Below are positions 9,958 to 18,270 of a stretch of 39,583 nt of DNA, in pieces (position 1 is the first letter of the stretch; each line of letters opens with the position of its first letter). Source of the stretch: Candidatus Saccharimonadota bacterium. GTDB lineage: Bacteria; Patescibacteriota; Saccharimonadia; Saccharimonadales; 2-12-FULL-41-12. The translations under genes and the position numbers were made by a program. The stretch lies in contig JALHOM010000009.1 of the NCBI GenBank assembly GCA_022842995.1, forward strand, positions 18,235 to 57,817, given 5' to 3'. A model generated the notes under the pieces. It was not told the DNA's origin. It did no database searches and saw only the letters and a list, made by a program, of their open reading frames with translations.

Positions 9958-9963
9958 TATAAT
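9958..9963 (+). promoter_or_regulatory. Putative -10 element for the M1 aminopeptidase gene
   Basis: Perfect TATAAT 43 bp before the ATG at 10007; -35 not well defined. Confidence 0.45.
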
Positions 9964-10006
9964 ACAGTACTTTCTAAACTGCAGACGAAACGCTACACTG
10001 TTAACT

Positions 10007-12583
10007 ATGACTAAATCCGTTGCAAGACTTATAAAACAATTCAAACCCTCTAACTACCAACTGTCTCTCCATATCGACGAGAAAAACAAGGTTTTTTCCG
10101 GCGAAGTAACTATCTCTGGCCAAAAAGTTGGCCGGCCGTCCCAGCGGATTACCTTTCATCAGACCGACCTCAAAATCACTGATGCCACACTCACAAAAAC
10201 AGAAAAATCAGGGTCCAAAAACATCACTGTATCGAGAATCAACAATCAGGACACCCTCAGCGAAGTACGCGTTCATGCCGACGAAATGCTCTATCCAGGC
10301 GAATACGCAGTAACGCTCAAGTTCAAAGGGACAATCAACGACAAGGCTTCGGGCTTGTACCCGAGTTATTACAAAGATGGCGACCAAGAAAAAGCGCTCT
10401 ACGCCACTCATTTCGAAAGTCATCATGCTAGAGAAGTCTTCCCGTGTATCGATGAGCCCGCCGCCAAAGCCAGCTTTGACCTAAGCATAAGCACCACTAC
10501 CGGACTAACGGTACTCTCCAACACTGACCCTATTTCGACCACCGAAAATAGCGACGACACAACTACCACGACATTTGCGACTTCTCCAGTAATGAGTACT
10601 TATCTCCTGGCCTTTGGGATCGGTGAATTACATCATATCGAAGGCAAGACAAAACACGGCGTCACCCTTCGCTGCTGGAGCGTAACAGCTCAACCAAAAA
10701 CCCATCTGCAATATTCTCTCGACGAAGGCATCAGGGTTCTCGATTTTTACGATGATTATTTCAAAACTCCCTTCCCACTAGCCAAATGCGACCAGCTCGC
10801 TCTACCGGAGTTTCCAGGAGGCTCGGCAGCTATGGAAAACTGGGGACTGGTTACCTACCGTGAAGATTGCATGCTGGTCGACCCCCAGAACCCGTCGTTA
10901 CCGGGCCAACAATACATTTCGTTAGTCATTGCCCACGAGCTTTCTCATCAGTGGTTCGGCAACCTGGTCACCATGGAGTGGTGGGACGACCTGTGGCTTA
11001 ACGAAAGCTTTGCATCAATCATGGAGCACATGTGTCTTGACGCGCTGCACCCCGATTGGCACCAATGGGAACGCTACATCACCCAAGACGTTCTGGCCGC
11101 TTCGAACCGCGATATTTATTCTGGCGTACAGCCCGTCGGTATCGAAGTTCATCACCCAGACGAGATAGGCTCGATTTTTGATGGAGCAATCGTCTACGCT
11201 AAAGGTGGTCGGTTACTCAAGATGCTCCACGACTATATCGGCGATGAAGCCTTCCGACAAGCTTTACAGAAATATTTCAAAGAACACGCCTACAAGAACA
11301 CCCGTCGAGAAGATCTCTGGCGAGCGATGAGCGACGCTTCCGGCAAAGATATAAATGCCCTGATGACACCGTGGCTAACACAGTCCGGCATGCCTGTTCT
11401 TTCCGTTGATACCGCCGATCAGCCAAACGCGCGAACTATTTCACAAAAACGCTTTGTTCTAGACAAAACCGACGACACACAAATGTGGCCGGTGCCCCTA
11501 CTTAGTGATGATATATCAGGGACAGATCTGCTCGATAAGCAGAAGATGTCAGTTCAACTCAAAAACGACAATGCACCACTCATAAATACCCTGGGGAGTG
11601 GCCATTATCTTGTTCATTACCAGGAATCCTCGGATTTCCAGTCGATCATCGACAGACTAACTAAACCCGAGACGCAAGCCGAAACCAAGATAAATACCCT
11701 CAATGACCTAGCTCTACTCTCACGAGGCGGTCAAGCATCGATCACCGACACTCTCGACCTCGTTAGCAATCTGTCAAACGAAGAACGAGAACCGGTCTGG
11801 AGTCTCATGTCTAGAGGCATTGGTATGGCAGCAGGAATTGCCGAGTTTAATGAGCCGATCGAGACTGCTTTAAGGGCCTTTCGACTAAAGCTAGCCCAGC
11901 CAAGGTACGAAGTTCTGGGATGGGACGACGTCGAAGGTGAAGATCCTAACACAACCCTGTTAAGAGCTACAATTGCCGGTATCATGATTGCCACCGAAGA
12001 CAAAGCCATGATTTCCTTTGTACTCGACAAGTACGACCCAAACACGATAGAAAAACTGCCCGCAGATCGACGTGACCACATATTGACGACCGCCGTTCGC
12101 TTTGGGGATCTTACCTCTGTCGCCGAAAGACTCCTACAGCTCCACAACGACACGATTGACCCCGATTTACAGATGTCTATAGCAAGCGCACTGTGCAGTA
12201 CGCGCTCACCTGAACTTGCTGAGCGACTTTGTGTTGAAGCCATCGGAGACAAAGGATTTGTGCGCATGCAAGATATGTTCCGGTGGTACGCCTACATGCT
12301 GCGAAACAAATACACACGTGAGGTCGCATGGGACTGGATTACAAAATCATGGCCTCGTTTGGAAGAACTTTTTGGTGGCGGCACAATGCTTGATTACTTT
12401 GTTAAATTTTCGGCAGCGCCACTGCAAACGTCGGAGTGGGAAAAGAAGTTCCACGATTTCTTCGAACCAAAGATCGACAATATCGAGATCTCCAGAGACA
12501 TCAAAGTTGCCTTTTCCGAGATTACCTCGCGAATCGAATGGCGCAACCGCGAACTACCGAAACTCGAAAAATATTTCTCGTAA
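10007..12583 (+). CDS. M1 family zinc aminopeptidase
   Basis: GGSAAMENWGLVTYRE (GAMEN-like) and HELSHQWFGNLVTMEWWDDLWLNESFA (HEXXH-X18-E), 858 aa. Confidence 0.96.
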   Translation: MTKSVARLIKQFKPSNYQLSLHIDEKNKVFSGEVTISGQKVGRPSQRITFHQTDLKITDATLTKTEKSGSKNITVSRINNQDTLSEVRVHADEMLYPGEYAVTLKFKGTINDKASGLYPSYYKDGDQEKALYATHFESHHAREVFPCIDEPAAKASFDLSISTTTGLTVLSNTDPISTTENSDDTTTTTFATSPVMSTYLLAFGIGELHHIEGKTKHGVTLRCWSVTAQPKTHLQYSLDEGIRVLDFYDDYFKTPFPLAKCDQLALPEFPGGSAAMENWGLVTYREDCMLVDPQNPSLPGQQYISLVIAHELSHQWFGNLVTMEWWDDLWLNESFASIMEHMCLDALHPDWHQWERYITQDVLAASNRDIYSGVQPVGIEVHHPDEIGSIFDGAIVYAKGGRLLKMLHDYIGDEAFRQALQKYFKEHAYKNTRREDLWRAMSDASGKDINALMTPWLTQSGMPVLSVDTADQPNARTISQKRFVLDKTDDTQMWPVPLLSDDISGTDLLDKQKMSVQLKNDNAPLINTLGSGHYLVHYQESSDFQSIIDRLTKPETQAETKINTLNDLALLSRGGQASITDTLDLVSNLSNEEREPVWSLMSRGIGMAAGIAEFNEPIETALRAFRLKLAQPRYEVLGWDDVEGEDPNTTLLRATIAGIMIATEDKAMISFVLDKYDPNTIEKLPADRRDHILTTAVRFGDLTSVAERLLQLHNDTIDPDLQMSIASALCSTRSPELAERLCVEAIGDKGFVRMQDMFRWYAYMLRNKYTREVAWDWITKSWPRLEELFGGGTMLDYFVKFSAAPLQTSEWEKKFHDFFEPKIDNIEISRDIKVAFSEITSRIEWRNRELPKLEKYFS

Positions 12584-12605
12584 TTTTTTCTTAGCTCAAC
12601 TGGAG

Positions 12606-12947
12606 TTACTGTACCCTTTCGATAAATGTAATCTTAAATTCTTCGCCACAGACTTCGGCGGCGCTCAAAACATACTCGCCTCTCCAACCGTTCATCGCTA
12701 CCCATACCTCGGCAGCATAGGACATCTGCCGTAATTTGCTGTCGGTTATATAGTCAAAACCAGATCCCTGACCACTGCTCGAGCGGAACTTAACTTCGAC
12801 GAAGTGTATGCATTTCTTCTTCCGGGCAATAACATCGATTTCACACTTTTCGGTCTTCCAGTTATGATCGAGTATTTTGTACTTCTGGGCCTTTAGATAG
12901 TCAATGACTGCGAGCTCTGCGTTTTGGCCGTCAAAATTATGTTTCAT
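12606..12947 (-). CDS. YraN family (UPF0102) endonuclease-like protein
   Basis: GQNAELAVIDYLKAQKYKILDHNWKTEKCEIDVIARKKKCIHFVEVKFRSS; overlaps the rnhB 3' end as in common rnhB-yraN pairs. Confidence 0.88.
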   Translation of the reverse strand: MKHNFDGQNAELAVIDYLKAQKYKILDHNWKTEKCEIDVIARKKKCIHFVEVKFRSSSGQGSGFDYITDSKLRQMSYAAEVWVAMNGWRGEYVLSAAEVCGEEFKITFIERVQ

Positions 12948-13527
12948 ATGCCGTAAAATACCTATTTCTAAAATTTTTATACGACCAACGATGAAGCGAT
13001 GTCAGCCCGTGCTTTTCGACGGCAGCCTGATGAAATGCCGTCCCATAACCAACATGTTTATCAAAGCCATACCCGGGATATTCATTTGCCATTTGCTCCA
13101 TAAAGCCATCACGGGCGACTTTCGCAACGATACTGGCCGCCGAAACCGCCGGGATCAAAGCATCAGCCTTAACCAAACAAGACACGTTACGGTAGTCAGA
13201 CTCTGCTAAATAATTGATATTGCCGTCAATGACTATCTTATAATCTGACGCATCAAGCCCCTCGAGGGCGCGCTTGCAAGCTAAAGATGTTGCCTCAGTT
13301 AGCCCCAGATCATCGACTTCAACTGCACTAACCCAACCCAAACCGATAAATTCCGCACTGTCCTGAATTGACTTGGCGAGCTCTTGCCTTTGGTTTCTGG
13401 TGAGGAGTTTTGAGTCTTTAAGCCCAGGAATTTCTGATTTCAGCAAGACCGCCCCGACGACCAACGGGCCAGCCCATGCACCTCTACCAACTTCATCGAT
13501 CCCAATAACCACGTTCATATCAGGCAT
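12937..13527 (-). CDS. rnhB: Ribonuclease HII
   Basis: GIDEVGRGAWAGPLVVGAV, DSKLLTRNQR, AASIVAKVARD, GYGFDKHVGYGT. Confidence 0.96.
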   Translation of the reverse strand: MPDMNVVIGIDEVGRGAWAGPLVVGAVLLKSEIPGLKDSKLLTRNQRQELAKSIQDSAEFIGLGWVSAVEVDDLGLTEATSLACKRALEGLDASDYKIVIDGNINYLAESDYRNVSCLVKADALIPAVSAASIVAKVARDGFMEQMANEYPGYGFDKHVGYGTAFHQAAVEKHGLTSLHRWSYKNFRNRYFTAYET

Positions 13528-13547
13528 TATAATCAGACTCTCTCATG

Positions 13548-13606
13548 AAATAAATAAAAATCCGCTCCACTATGCTAGGGTTTACGGCCCTTTTAGGGAA
13601 GCGGAT
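13548..13606 (-). terminator. Rho-independent terminator (branched) downstream of rplS
   Basis: Minus strand: ATCCGCT ... AGCGGAT (7-bp outer stem, arms 13600-13606 and 13560-13566) followed by TTTTTATTTATTT; inner CCCT-AAA-AGGG hairpin. Confidence 0.7.
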
Positions 13607-13640
13607 GTTTAAGCTATGACGAGATCAAATAATAAGCGGC

Positions 13641-14132
13641 TTAAGCTTCTTTTGGAACTTCGGTCTTGTCGGAGGCTTCTGCTTTTGGCGCTGAAGTTTC
13701 GGCTTCGTTTTCGCTAACAGGAGCAGCTTCTTCGACGACAACAGGAGCTGGCTTCTCTTCAACAGTATTGACTGCTTGTTTGTCAAAGTCGACGGCAGCC
13801 AAACGCGCTGATTTACCGGTTCGCTCACGCATGTAAGTTAAGTATTTGCGACGAACTTTAGATCGCTTAACAACCTCAACCTTTTCAACCAATGGACTGT
13901 GCATAAGGTAGGTCTTCTCTACCCCAATACCACTGGCGATTCGGCGAACGGTAATGCTGCTGGTGTGGCTGCTTTTGCGGTCGGTTCGAATAACCAGGCC
14001 TTCAAAAACCTGGATACGCTCTTTGCTACCTTCTTTAATCTTTTGGTGAACACGAACAGTGTCGCCACTCTGAACATTGACGACATCGTGCTTTTTGAAC
14101 TTGGCTTCGATAGCCGAAATTACTGATGACAT
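13641..14132 (-). CDS. rplS: 50S ribosomal protein L19 with A/P/E-rich C-terminal tail
   Basis: VHQKIKEGSKERIQVFEGLVIRTDRKSSHTSSITVRRIASGIGVEKTYLMHSPLVEKVEVVKRSKVRRKYLTYMRERTGKSARL. Confidence 0.96.
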   Translation of the reverse strand: MSSVISAIEAKFKKHDVVNVQSGDTVRVHQKIKEGSKERIQVFEGLVIRTDRKSSHTSSITVRRIASGIGVEKTYLMHSPLVEKVEVVKRSKVRRKYLTYMRERTGKSARLAAVDFDKQAVNTVEEKPAPVVVEEAAPVSENEAETSAPKAEASDKTEVPKEA

Positions 14133-14201
14133 AGTTATATAAACCTTAACTCTTTTATAACGTTTAAATTATCATATCACATCTGTTAAAAATATCAAAA
14201 C

Positions 14202-14490
14202 CTAGAAACTAGAAACTAGAAACTAGAAACTAGAAACTAGAAACTAGCTGAGTATGATTTGTCTGTTTTTGGTTGGCAATAGCAATGTTTTGATTTCTGC
14301 GAATTCCTAATTTCTAGTTTCTAATTTAGAGTTAAGAGGTATGAGTCAAGAGATAAGAGTAGCTCCTAGCTACAAGATACTAGCGACTAGCTACGAGCTC
14401 CTTTCGCCGCAGGCGAATCTTAACTCATGACTCATGACTCATGACTCTCTTGTCCTTCCCCTTTCCTCTTTCGTCTTTTATCTTTAAACT
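14202..14490 (+). repeat. Heptad-periodic mosaic repeat element, copy A (includes (CTAGAAA)6 and ACTCATG x3)
   Basis: Parses into consecutive 7-mers; CTAGAAA x6 at 14202-14243, 56-bp core at 14246-14301, hairpin TTCGCC-GCA-GGCGAA at 14403-14417, ACTCATG x3 at 14423-14443. Confidence 0.9.
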
Positions 14491-14496
14491 AACCCT

Positions 14497-15636
14497 ATGG
14501 ATTACAACGAAATAGCGCTTAAAAAACACCGAGAGCTCAAAGGCAAAATCTCAACCGAACTAAAAGACACCCTCGACACCAAAGATCAACTCAGCATCTA
14601 CTACAGCCCTGGGGTCGGGGCTGTCAGCTCTCACCTGGCAAAGCACCCCGAAGATACTCGGGACTACACGTGGACCGGGAATACAGTCGCCGTCATTTCC
14701 GACGGTTCGGCTGTCTTGGGACTGGGCAATATTGGACCTGAAGCAGCTTTGCCCGTCATGGAGGGTAAGTGCATGTTGTTTAAACACTTTGCCGGGATAA
14801 ACGCCATTCCGATTGTCCTGAATGTTCATACAGCAGACGAAATTGTTGCAACCATTAAAGCCTTGTCGCCAACAATCGGCGCCATCAACCTGGAAGATAT
14901 TGCTGCTCCTCTATGTTTTGAAGTAGAAGATCGCCTCAAAGCCGAACTCTCCATCCCGATATTCCACGACGACCAACATGGCACAGCAGTGGTCGCACTC
15001 GCCGGCCTGATCAATGCCATGAAAGTTACCGGGAAAGACCTAGGAAGTTGCCGAATCGTCGTCAATGGTGTCGGTGCCGCCGGAGTAGCCATCATAAAAC
15101 TCATTAAACTCTATTCCCCAGAAGCGATCATCATTGGCCTTGATAGCAAAGGGATCATTTCGGGCAACCGCACCGACCTCAATGCTTCAAAAAGCATGCT
15201 CCTAACGCAAGACTTAATCGCCTCCGATGTAAACGGCGTCCTCGAGGACTCACTCATAAACGCCGACATTTTCATTGGTGTCAGCCAAGCAAATTTGCTT
15301 GAGGCAAAGCATATCGAAAGCATGTCCAAAGACCCTATTATCTTTGGCCTCGCAAATCCGATTCCTGAAATCATGCCAGATATTGCCAAAAGTGCCGGCG
15401 CAAAAATAGTAGCCACTGGCCGTAGCGACTTCCCGAATCAAGTTAATAACGCTGTCGCTTTCCCGGGGATTTTCAGAGGCGCACTCGATAACGGGGTACG
15501 TAAAATTACCGATAACCACAAACTAGCTGCAGCACGTGCCATCGCCTCGCTTGTCGAAAACCCAACTGAAGATACCATCATTCCCTCGGTTATGGACGAA
15601 CGTTTAGTGCCGTCTATCGCGAAAGTTATCGCGTAA
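14497..15636 (+). CDS. Malic enzyme (NAD(P)-dependent malate dehydrogenase, decarboxylating)
   Basis: YYSPGVGAVSSHLAKHPEDTRDYTWTGNTVAVISDGSAVLGLGNIGPEAALPVMEGKCMLFKHFAGINAIPIVL; FHDDQHGTAVVALAGLINAMK. Confidence 0.96.
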   Translation: MDYNEIALKKHRELKGKISTELKDTLDTKDQLSIYYSPGVGAVSSHLAKHPEDTRDYTWTGNTVAVISDGSAVLGLGNIGPEAALPVMEGKCMLFKHFAGINAIPIVLNVHTADEIVATIKALSPTIGAINLEDIAAPLCFEVEDRLKAELSIPIFHDDQHGTAVVALAGLINAMKVTGKDLGSCRIVVNGVGAAGVAIIKLIKLYSPEAIIIGLDSKGIISGNRTDLNASKSMLLTQDLIASDVNGVLEDSLINADIFIGVSQANLLEAKHIESMSKDPIIFGLANPIPEIMPDIAKSAGAKIVATGRSDFPNQVNNAVAFPGIFRGALDNGVRKITDNHKLAAARAIASLVENPTEDTIIPSVMDERLVPSIAKVIA

Positions 15637-15648
15637 CATCAAAAGCCC

Positions 15649-16812
15649 ATGAAACACCAGATCACCAAACTATATGCTCTCAGTTTTTGTGCTGGATTGG
15701 TGTTTTATTATGGAATCGAGCGCCTCTACTTTTTTAGTCTTGGATACGAAGCCAGTATCATTGCTCTGCTCCCGATCGCCTCGGCCATCGTAACCATCGC
15801 TCTCGATATCCCGCTTGGCTATTTTTCAGATAAAATCGGCCGAAAACGAACCTTAGTCCTGGCCTGCATCAGCCTCGCGCTATCGAGCCTACTCTATGTC
15901 ATGAGCTCTAGTTTATTGGCAATCATCATGGCCAGCTCGCTCCATGCGCTTTTTTGGGTGGGCGTATCGGGGACCTTCCAAGCTCTCATATTCGAAAGTC
16001 TCCGCGATCTCGGCAGCACCAAACACTACAACAAAATTCTTGGGAGAGTCTATTCTTTCCTATTCGGCGGTATGGGCATCGCGATATTGTCGGCCGGATT
16101 TATCGCCGAAGCTTTCGGCTTTGGCACTAATTTCTTCCTGGCGATGCTATCGGCAACGGTTGCCACTTTTATTGCCCTTACCCTCCGGGAGCCGTCTGTC
16201 GACAAACAAAAACCGCTCGATACGTGGGTCAAGCACGTCAAAGAAGCGGCCCACATTGTTCGCTACTCGCGAGTCGTATCGCTCCTCCTTATGACCGCCC
16301 TCGTATTTGGCGCAGTCATATGGGTAAGTAATGAATTTTCGCAATATATATTCCAAGATCTTGGCCTACAGTTGCAGCTAGTGAGTATCTTGAGCGCCCT
16401 GGCACTTTTCAGCGCTTCGGTTGGGCGCTTATTGGCCCATCGGCTTGAAAAATTGCGACGACCATTAGTAGCCATTATGCTCCTGCTGATTTTCGGTGTT
16501 GGACTAGCTGAACCACCCCTAATTTACATCTGTTTATTGCTGTACTTCGGTATCGCCCACTGTTTTCTAAATTCGATCGAGTCGGCTATTCAACACAAAC
16601 TACCAAATCATCTCCGCGCAACTACCATGTCGCTGTATAGCACTTTATTATCGATAATCATCTTGGTATTTGCCCCTCTGAGCAGCCTGGTACTCAGATA
16701 CTACGAGGTACAGAGCCTGTTTGTTATAGCTGCAATTATTACTTCTGTGTCTCTCGGCGTCCTGTATTACCTACTTCGTCTCCCTGCAAATAAAGTATCT
16801 CACCCCCGTTAG
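15649..16812 (+). CDS. Major facilitator superfamily transporter
   Basis: About 12 hydrophobic segments and the MFS loop motif GYFSDKIGRKRTL. Confidence 0.9.
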   Translation: MKHQITKLYALSFCAGLVFYYGIERLYFFSLGYEASIIALLPIASAIVTIALDIPLGYFSDKIGRKRTLVLACISLALSSLLYVMSSSLLAIIMASSLHALFWVGVSGTFQALIFESLRDLGSTKHYNKILGRVYSFLFGGMGIAILSAGFIAEAFGFGTNFFLAMLSATVATFIALTLREPSVDKQKPLDTWVKHVKEAAHIVRYSRVVSLLLMTALVFGAVIWVSNEFSQYIFQDLGLQLQLVSILSALALFSASVGRLLAHRLEKLRRPLVAIMLLLIFGVGLAEPPLIYICLLLYFGIAHCFLNSIESAIQHKLPNHLRATTMSLYSTLLSIIILVFAPLSSLVLRYYEVQSLFVIAAIITSVSLGVLYYLLRLPANKVSHPR

Positions 16813-16950
16813 AACCGTCGATGCCACCAAAATACATCAACACACAAGATAGATTATCGCGCTTCGGGTAGCGTCATCCGCCCGAGCATGAAAGAGTTAT
16901 TTTGTTATAATCAGGCAATCTCACTGACGGCCATCGTTTTAACTTTATAG

Positions 16951-17622
16951 CTATCTCAGCAAATCTGACCTCTCAAGATAACTGCTAAGGACCTTTTCGG
17001 GCTCAAACAGCAGTGAATCATGCACGAATCCCGGTAAACTGATAATTTGGACTCCACTCGTCTCAGCCTGAGCAAGTTGACGATCGGAAGGCTGGAAATA
17101 TGTGTCCGCTTCGCCGTAGACAAGCTCAACAGTTTCTGTTTTCCCGGATCCAAGCATCCTGGCCCCGGCATCAATAGCGTCAAACCTAGGAATTGTACCG
17201 TTAAAAATCATCTTCCAATGAGCCACTGCACCCGGTAAGATTAATGTTTGAAAAATTTGGCGATTAAAGCAGGCTACTTCGGACTCAAGAGAATGACGCC
17301 TGCCGTAGAGGTGATTCACAAAATACTTGCGAATAGTGTCAATCGAGTATTCGAGTAACGTTTTTGGCAAAGGTGCCGCGAATGCCGTCAGGGATAACGG
17401 GTGTGCTTCCGAAATCGGAATCATGCCCGCCGAAAAACTAACTACACGCCGTCCATCAAACGGAAAAGCCCCATTTTCTCGCATAGCCATAAGGTCGGGC
17501 AAGGAATGACCCGGAATATCAGGGTTGCGCAAAACGTAACCAAAAGCCTCGCCAACTCTCTTGACTTGCCTCGGATGATTGCTAAACCCCAGGCCTAGAT
17601 GTATTTCCGGACTACTCATCAA
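16951..17622 (-). CDS. Putative alpha/beta hydrolase-like protein
   Basis: Nucleophile-elbow-like VVSFSAGM, acid-loop-like VYGEADTYF, terminal GFVHDSLLFEPEKV. Confidence 0.5.
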   Translation of the reverse strand: MMSSPEIHLGLGFSNHPRQVKRVGEAFGYVLRNPDIPGHSLPDLMAMRENGAFPFDGRRVVSFSAGMIPISEAHPLSLTAFAAPLPKTLLEYSIDTIRKYFVNHLYGRRHSLESEVACFNRQIFQTLILPGAVAHWKMIFNGTIPRFDAIDAGARMLGSGKTETVELVYGEADTYFQPSDRQLAQAETSGVQIISLPGFVHDSLLFEPEKVLSSYLERSDLLR

Positions 17623-17807
17623 TTATTATTTTATAATCGTTTTACAAAATGTCAACTAGCTCGTACTCATTCACCACCTTTGCAACATAAAGGCAGGCTC
17701 ATCAGACTATAGTTGGTATCAATAGGCTGCAGCTACTACTAATCAAATAGCAATCATTAATACACCAAATAAAAGTTCAGCATTATTCAATCATCACCCC
17801 TGAAACC

Positions 17808-17848
17808 CATGTAAATGTCGTACGCGACCCTAGTACAACATTTACATG
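17808..17848. repeat. Inverted repeat H1 (CATGTAAATGTcGTAC ... GTACaACATTTACATG)
   Basis: 16-bp arms with one mismatch and a 9-nt loop GCGACCCTA. Confidence 0.9.
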
Positions 17849-17997
17849 TACTGCTAAGGCCAGTTCAGCAAGGTGTTACGGGAGGTTTTTACAGACTTTC
17901 CTATGGATAAGGCTACTTGTTTGCTGTGGAGTGAGTTTTTATAGTTTTTCAGATTACTTAACAGGAGTGATGTGTCGTTTCGGTGAAACTATCAGAA

Positions 17998-18039
17998 CCA
18001 TGTAAATAAAATACGCGATCGCGTATTTTATTTACATGG
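17998..18039. repeat. Perfect 42-bp palindrome H2 (CCATGTAAATAAAATACGCGATCGCGTATTTTATTTACATGG)
   Basis: Two 21-bp halves are exact reverse complements; followed on the plus strand by GTTTTTTGG. Confidence 0.95.
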
Positions 18040-18270
18040 GTTTTTTGGCTAGTCATTGGGATTAAGAGTGGTCGTTCGAAAAAGGCCTATCAATGAGTGT
18101 GTTTTATGAACCGGTAGGCATGGAGGGCGGTCTTAAGATATATCTGGAATTAATAATGTACGTTAGGGTGTTTAAAATCGGCTACGGTAAAGTTCGTAAT
18201 TTATACGTAGCTTATCCGGAGGACAGGGTGAATGGTGGCAAAATGTTGCAACGGCTTTGAGTTGTCTACG

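Noticed and set aside
11731-12267. 178-aa minus-strand ORF
   Set aside because: Antisense to the M1 aminopeptidase; Ser/Arg-rich translation typical of a shadow frame.
12216-12734. 172-aa plus-strand ORF spanning the aminopeptidase 3' end
   Set aside because: Overlaps two supported genes (M1 aminopeptidase, YraN) in other frames; low-quality translation.
13625-13828. 67-aa minus-strand ORF overlapping rplS
   Set aside because: Alternate frame of the L19 low-complexity tail.
14202-14247. CTAGAAA array as a CRISPR
   Set aside because: Units are 7 bp and directly adjacent, with no spacers, no 23-47 bp repeats and no cas genes.
16904-16915. Plus-strand TATAAT before the minus-strand hydrolase-like gene
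   Set aside because: No convincing -35 and no plus-strand gene downstream; AT-rich chance match likely.
17881-17915. TTATCCATA (minus strand) as a DnaA box/origin
   Set aside because: A single near-consensus match without a cluster, dnaA or dnaN nearby; not sufficient.
17998-18039. H2 palindrome as a dif/XerCD, parS or loxP-type site
   Set aside because: No match to the dif consensus or parS (TGTTTCACGTGAAACA), and there is no asymmetric spacer.
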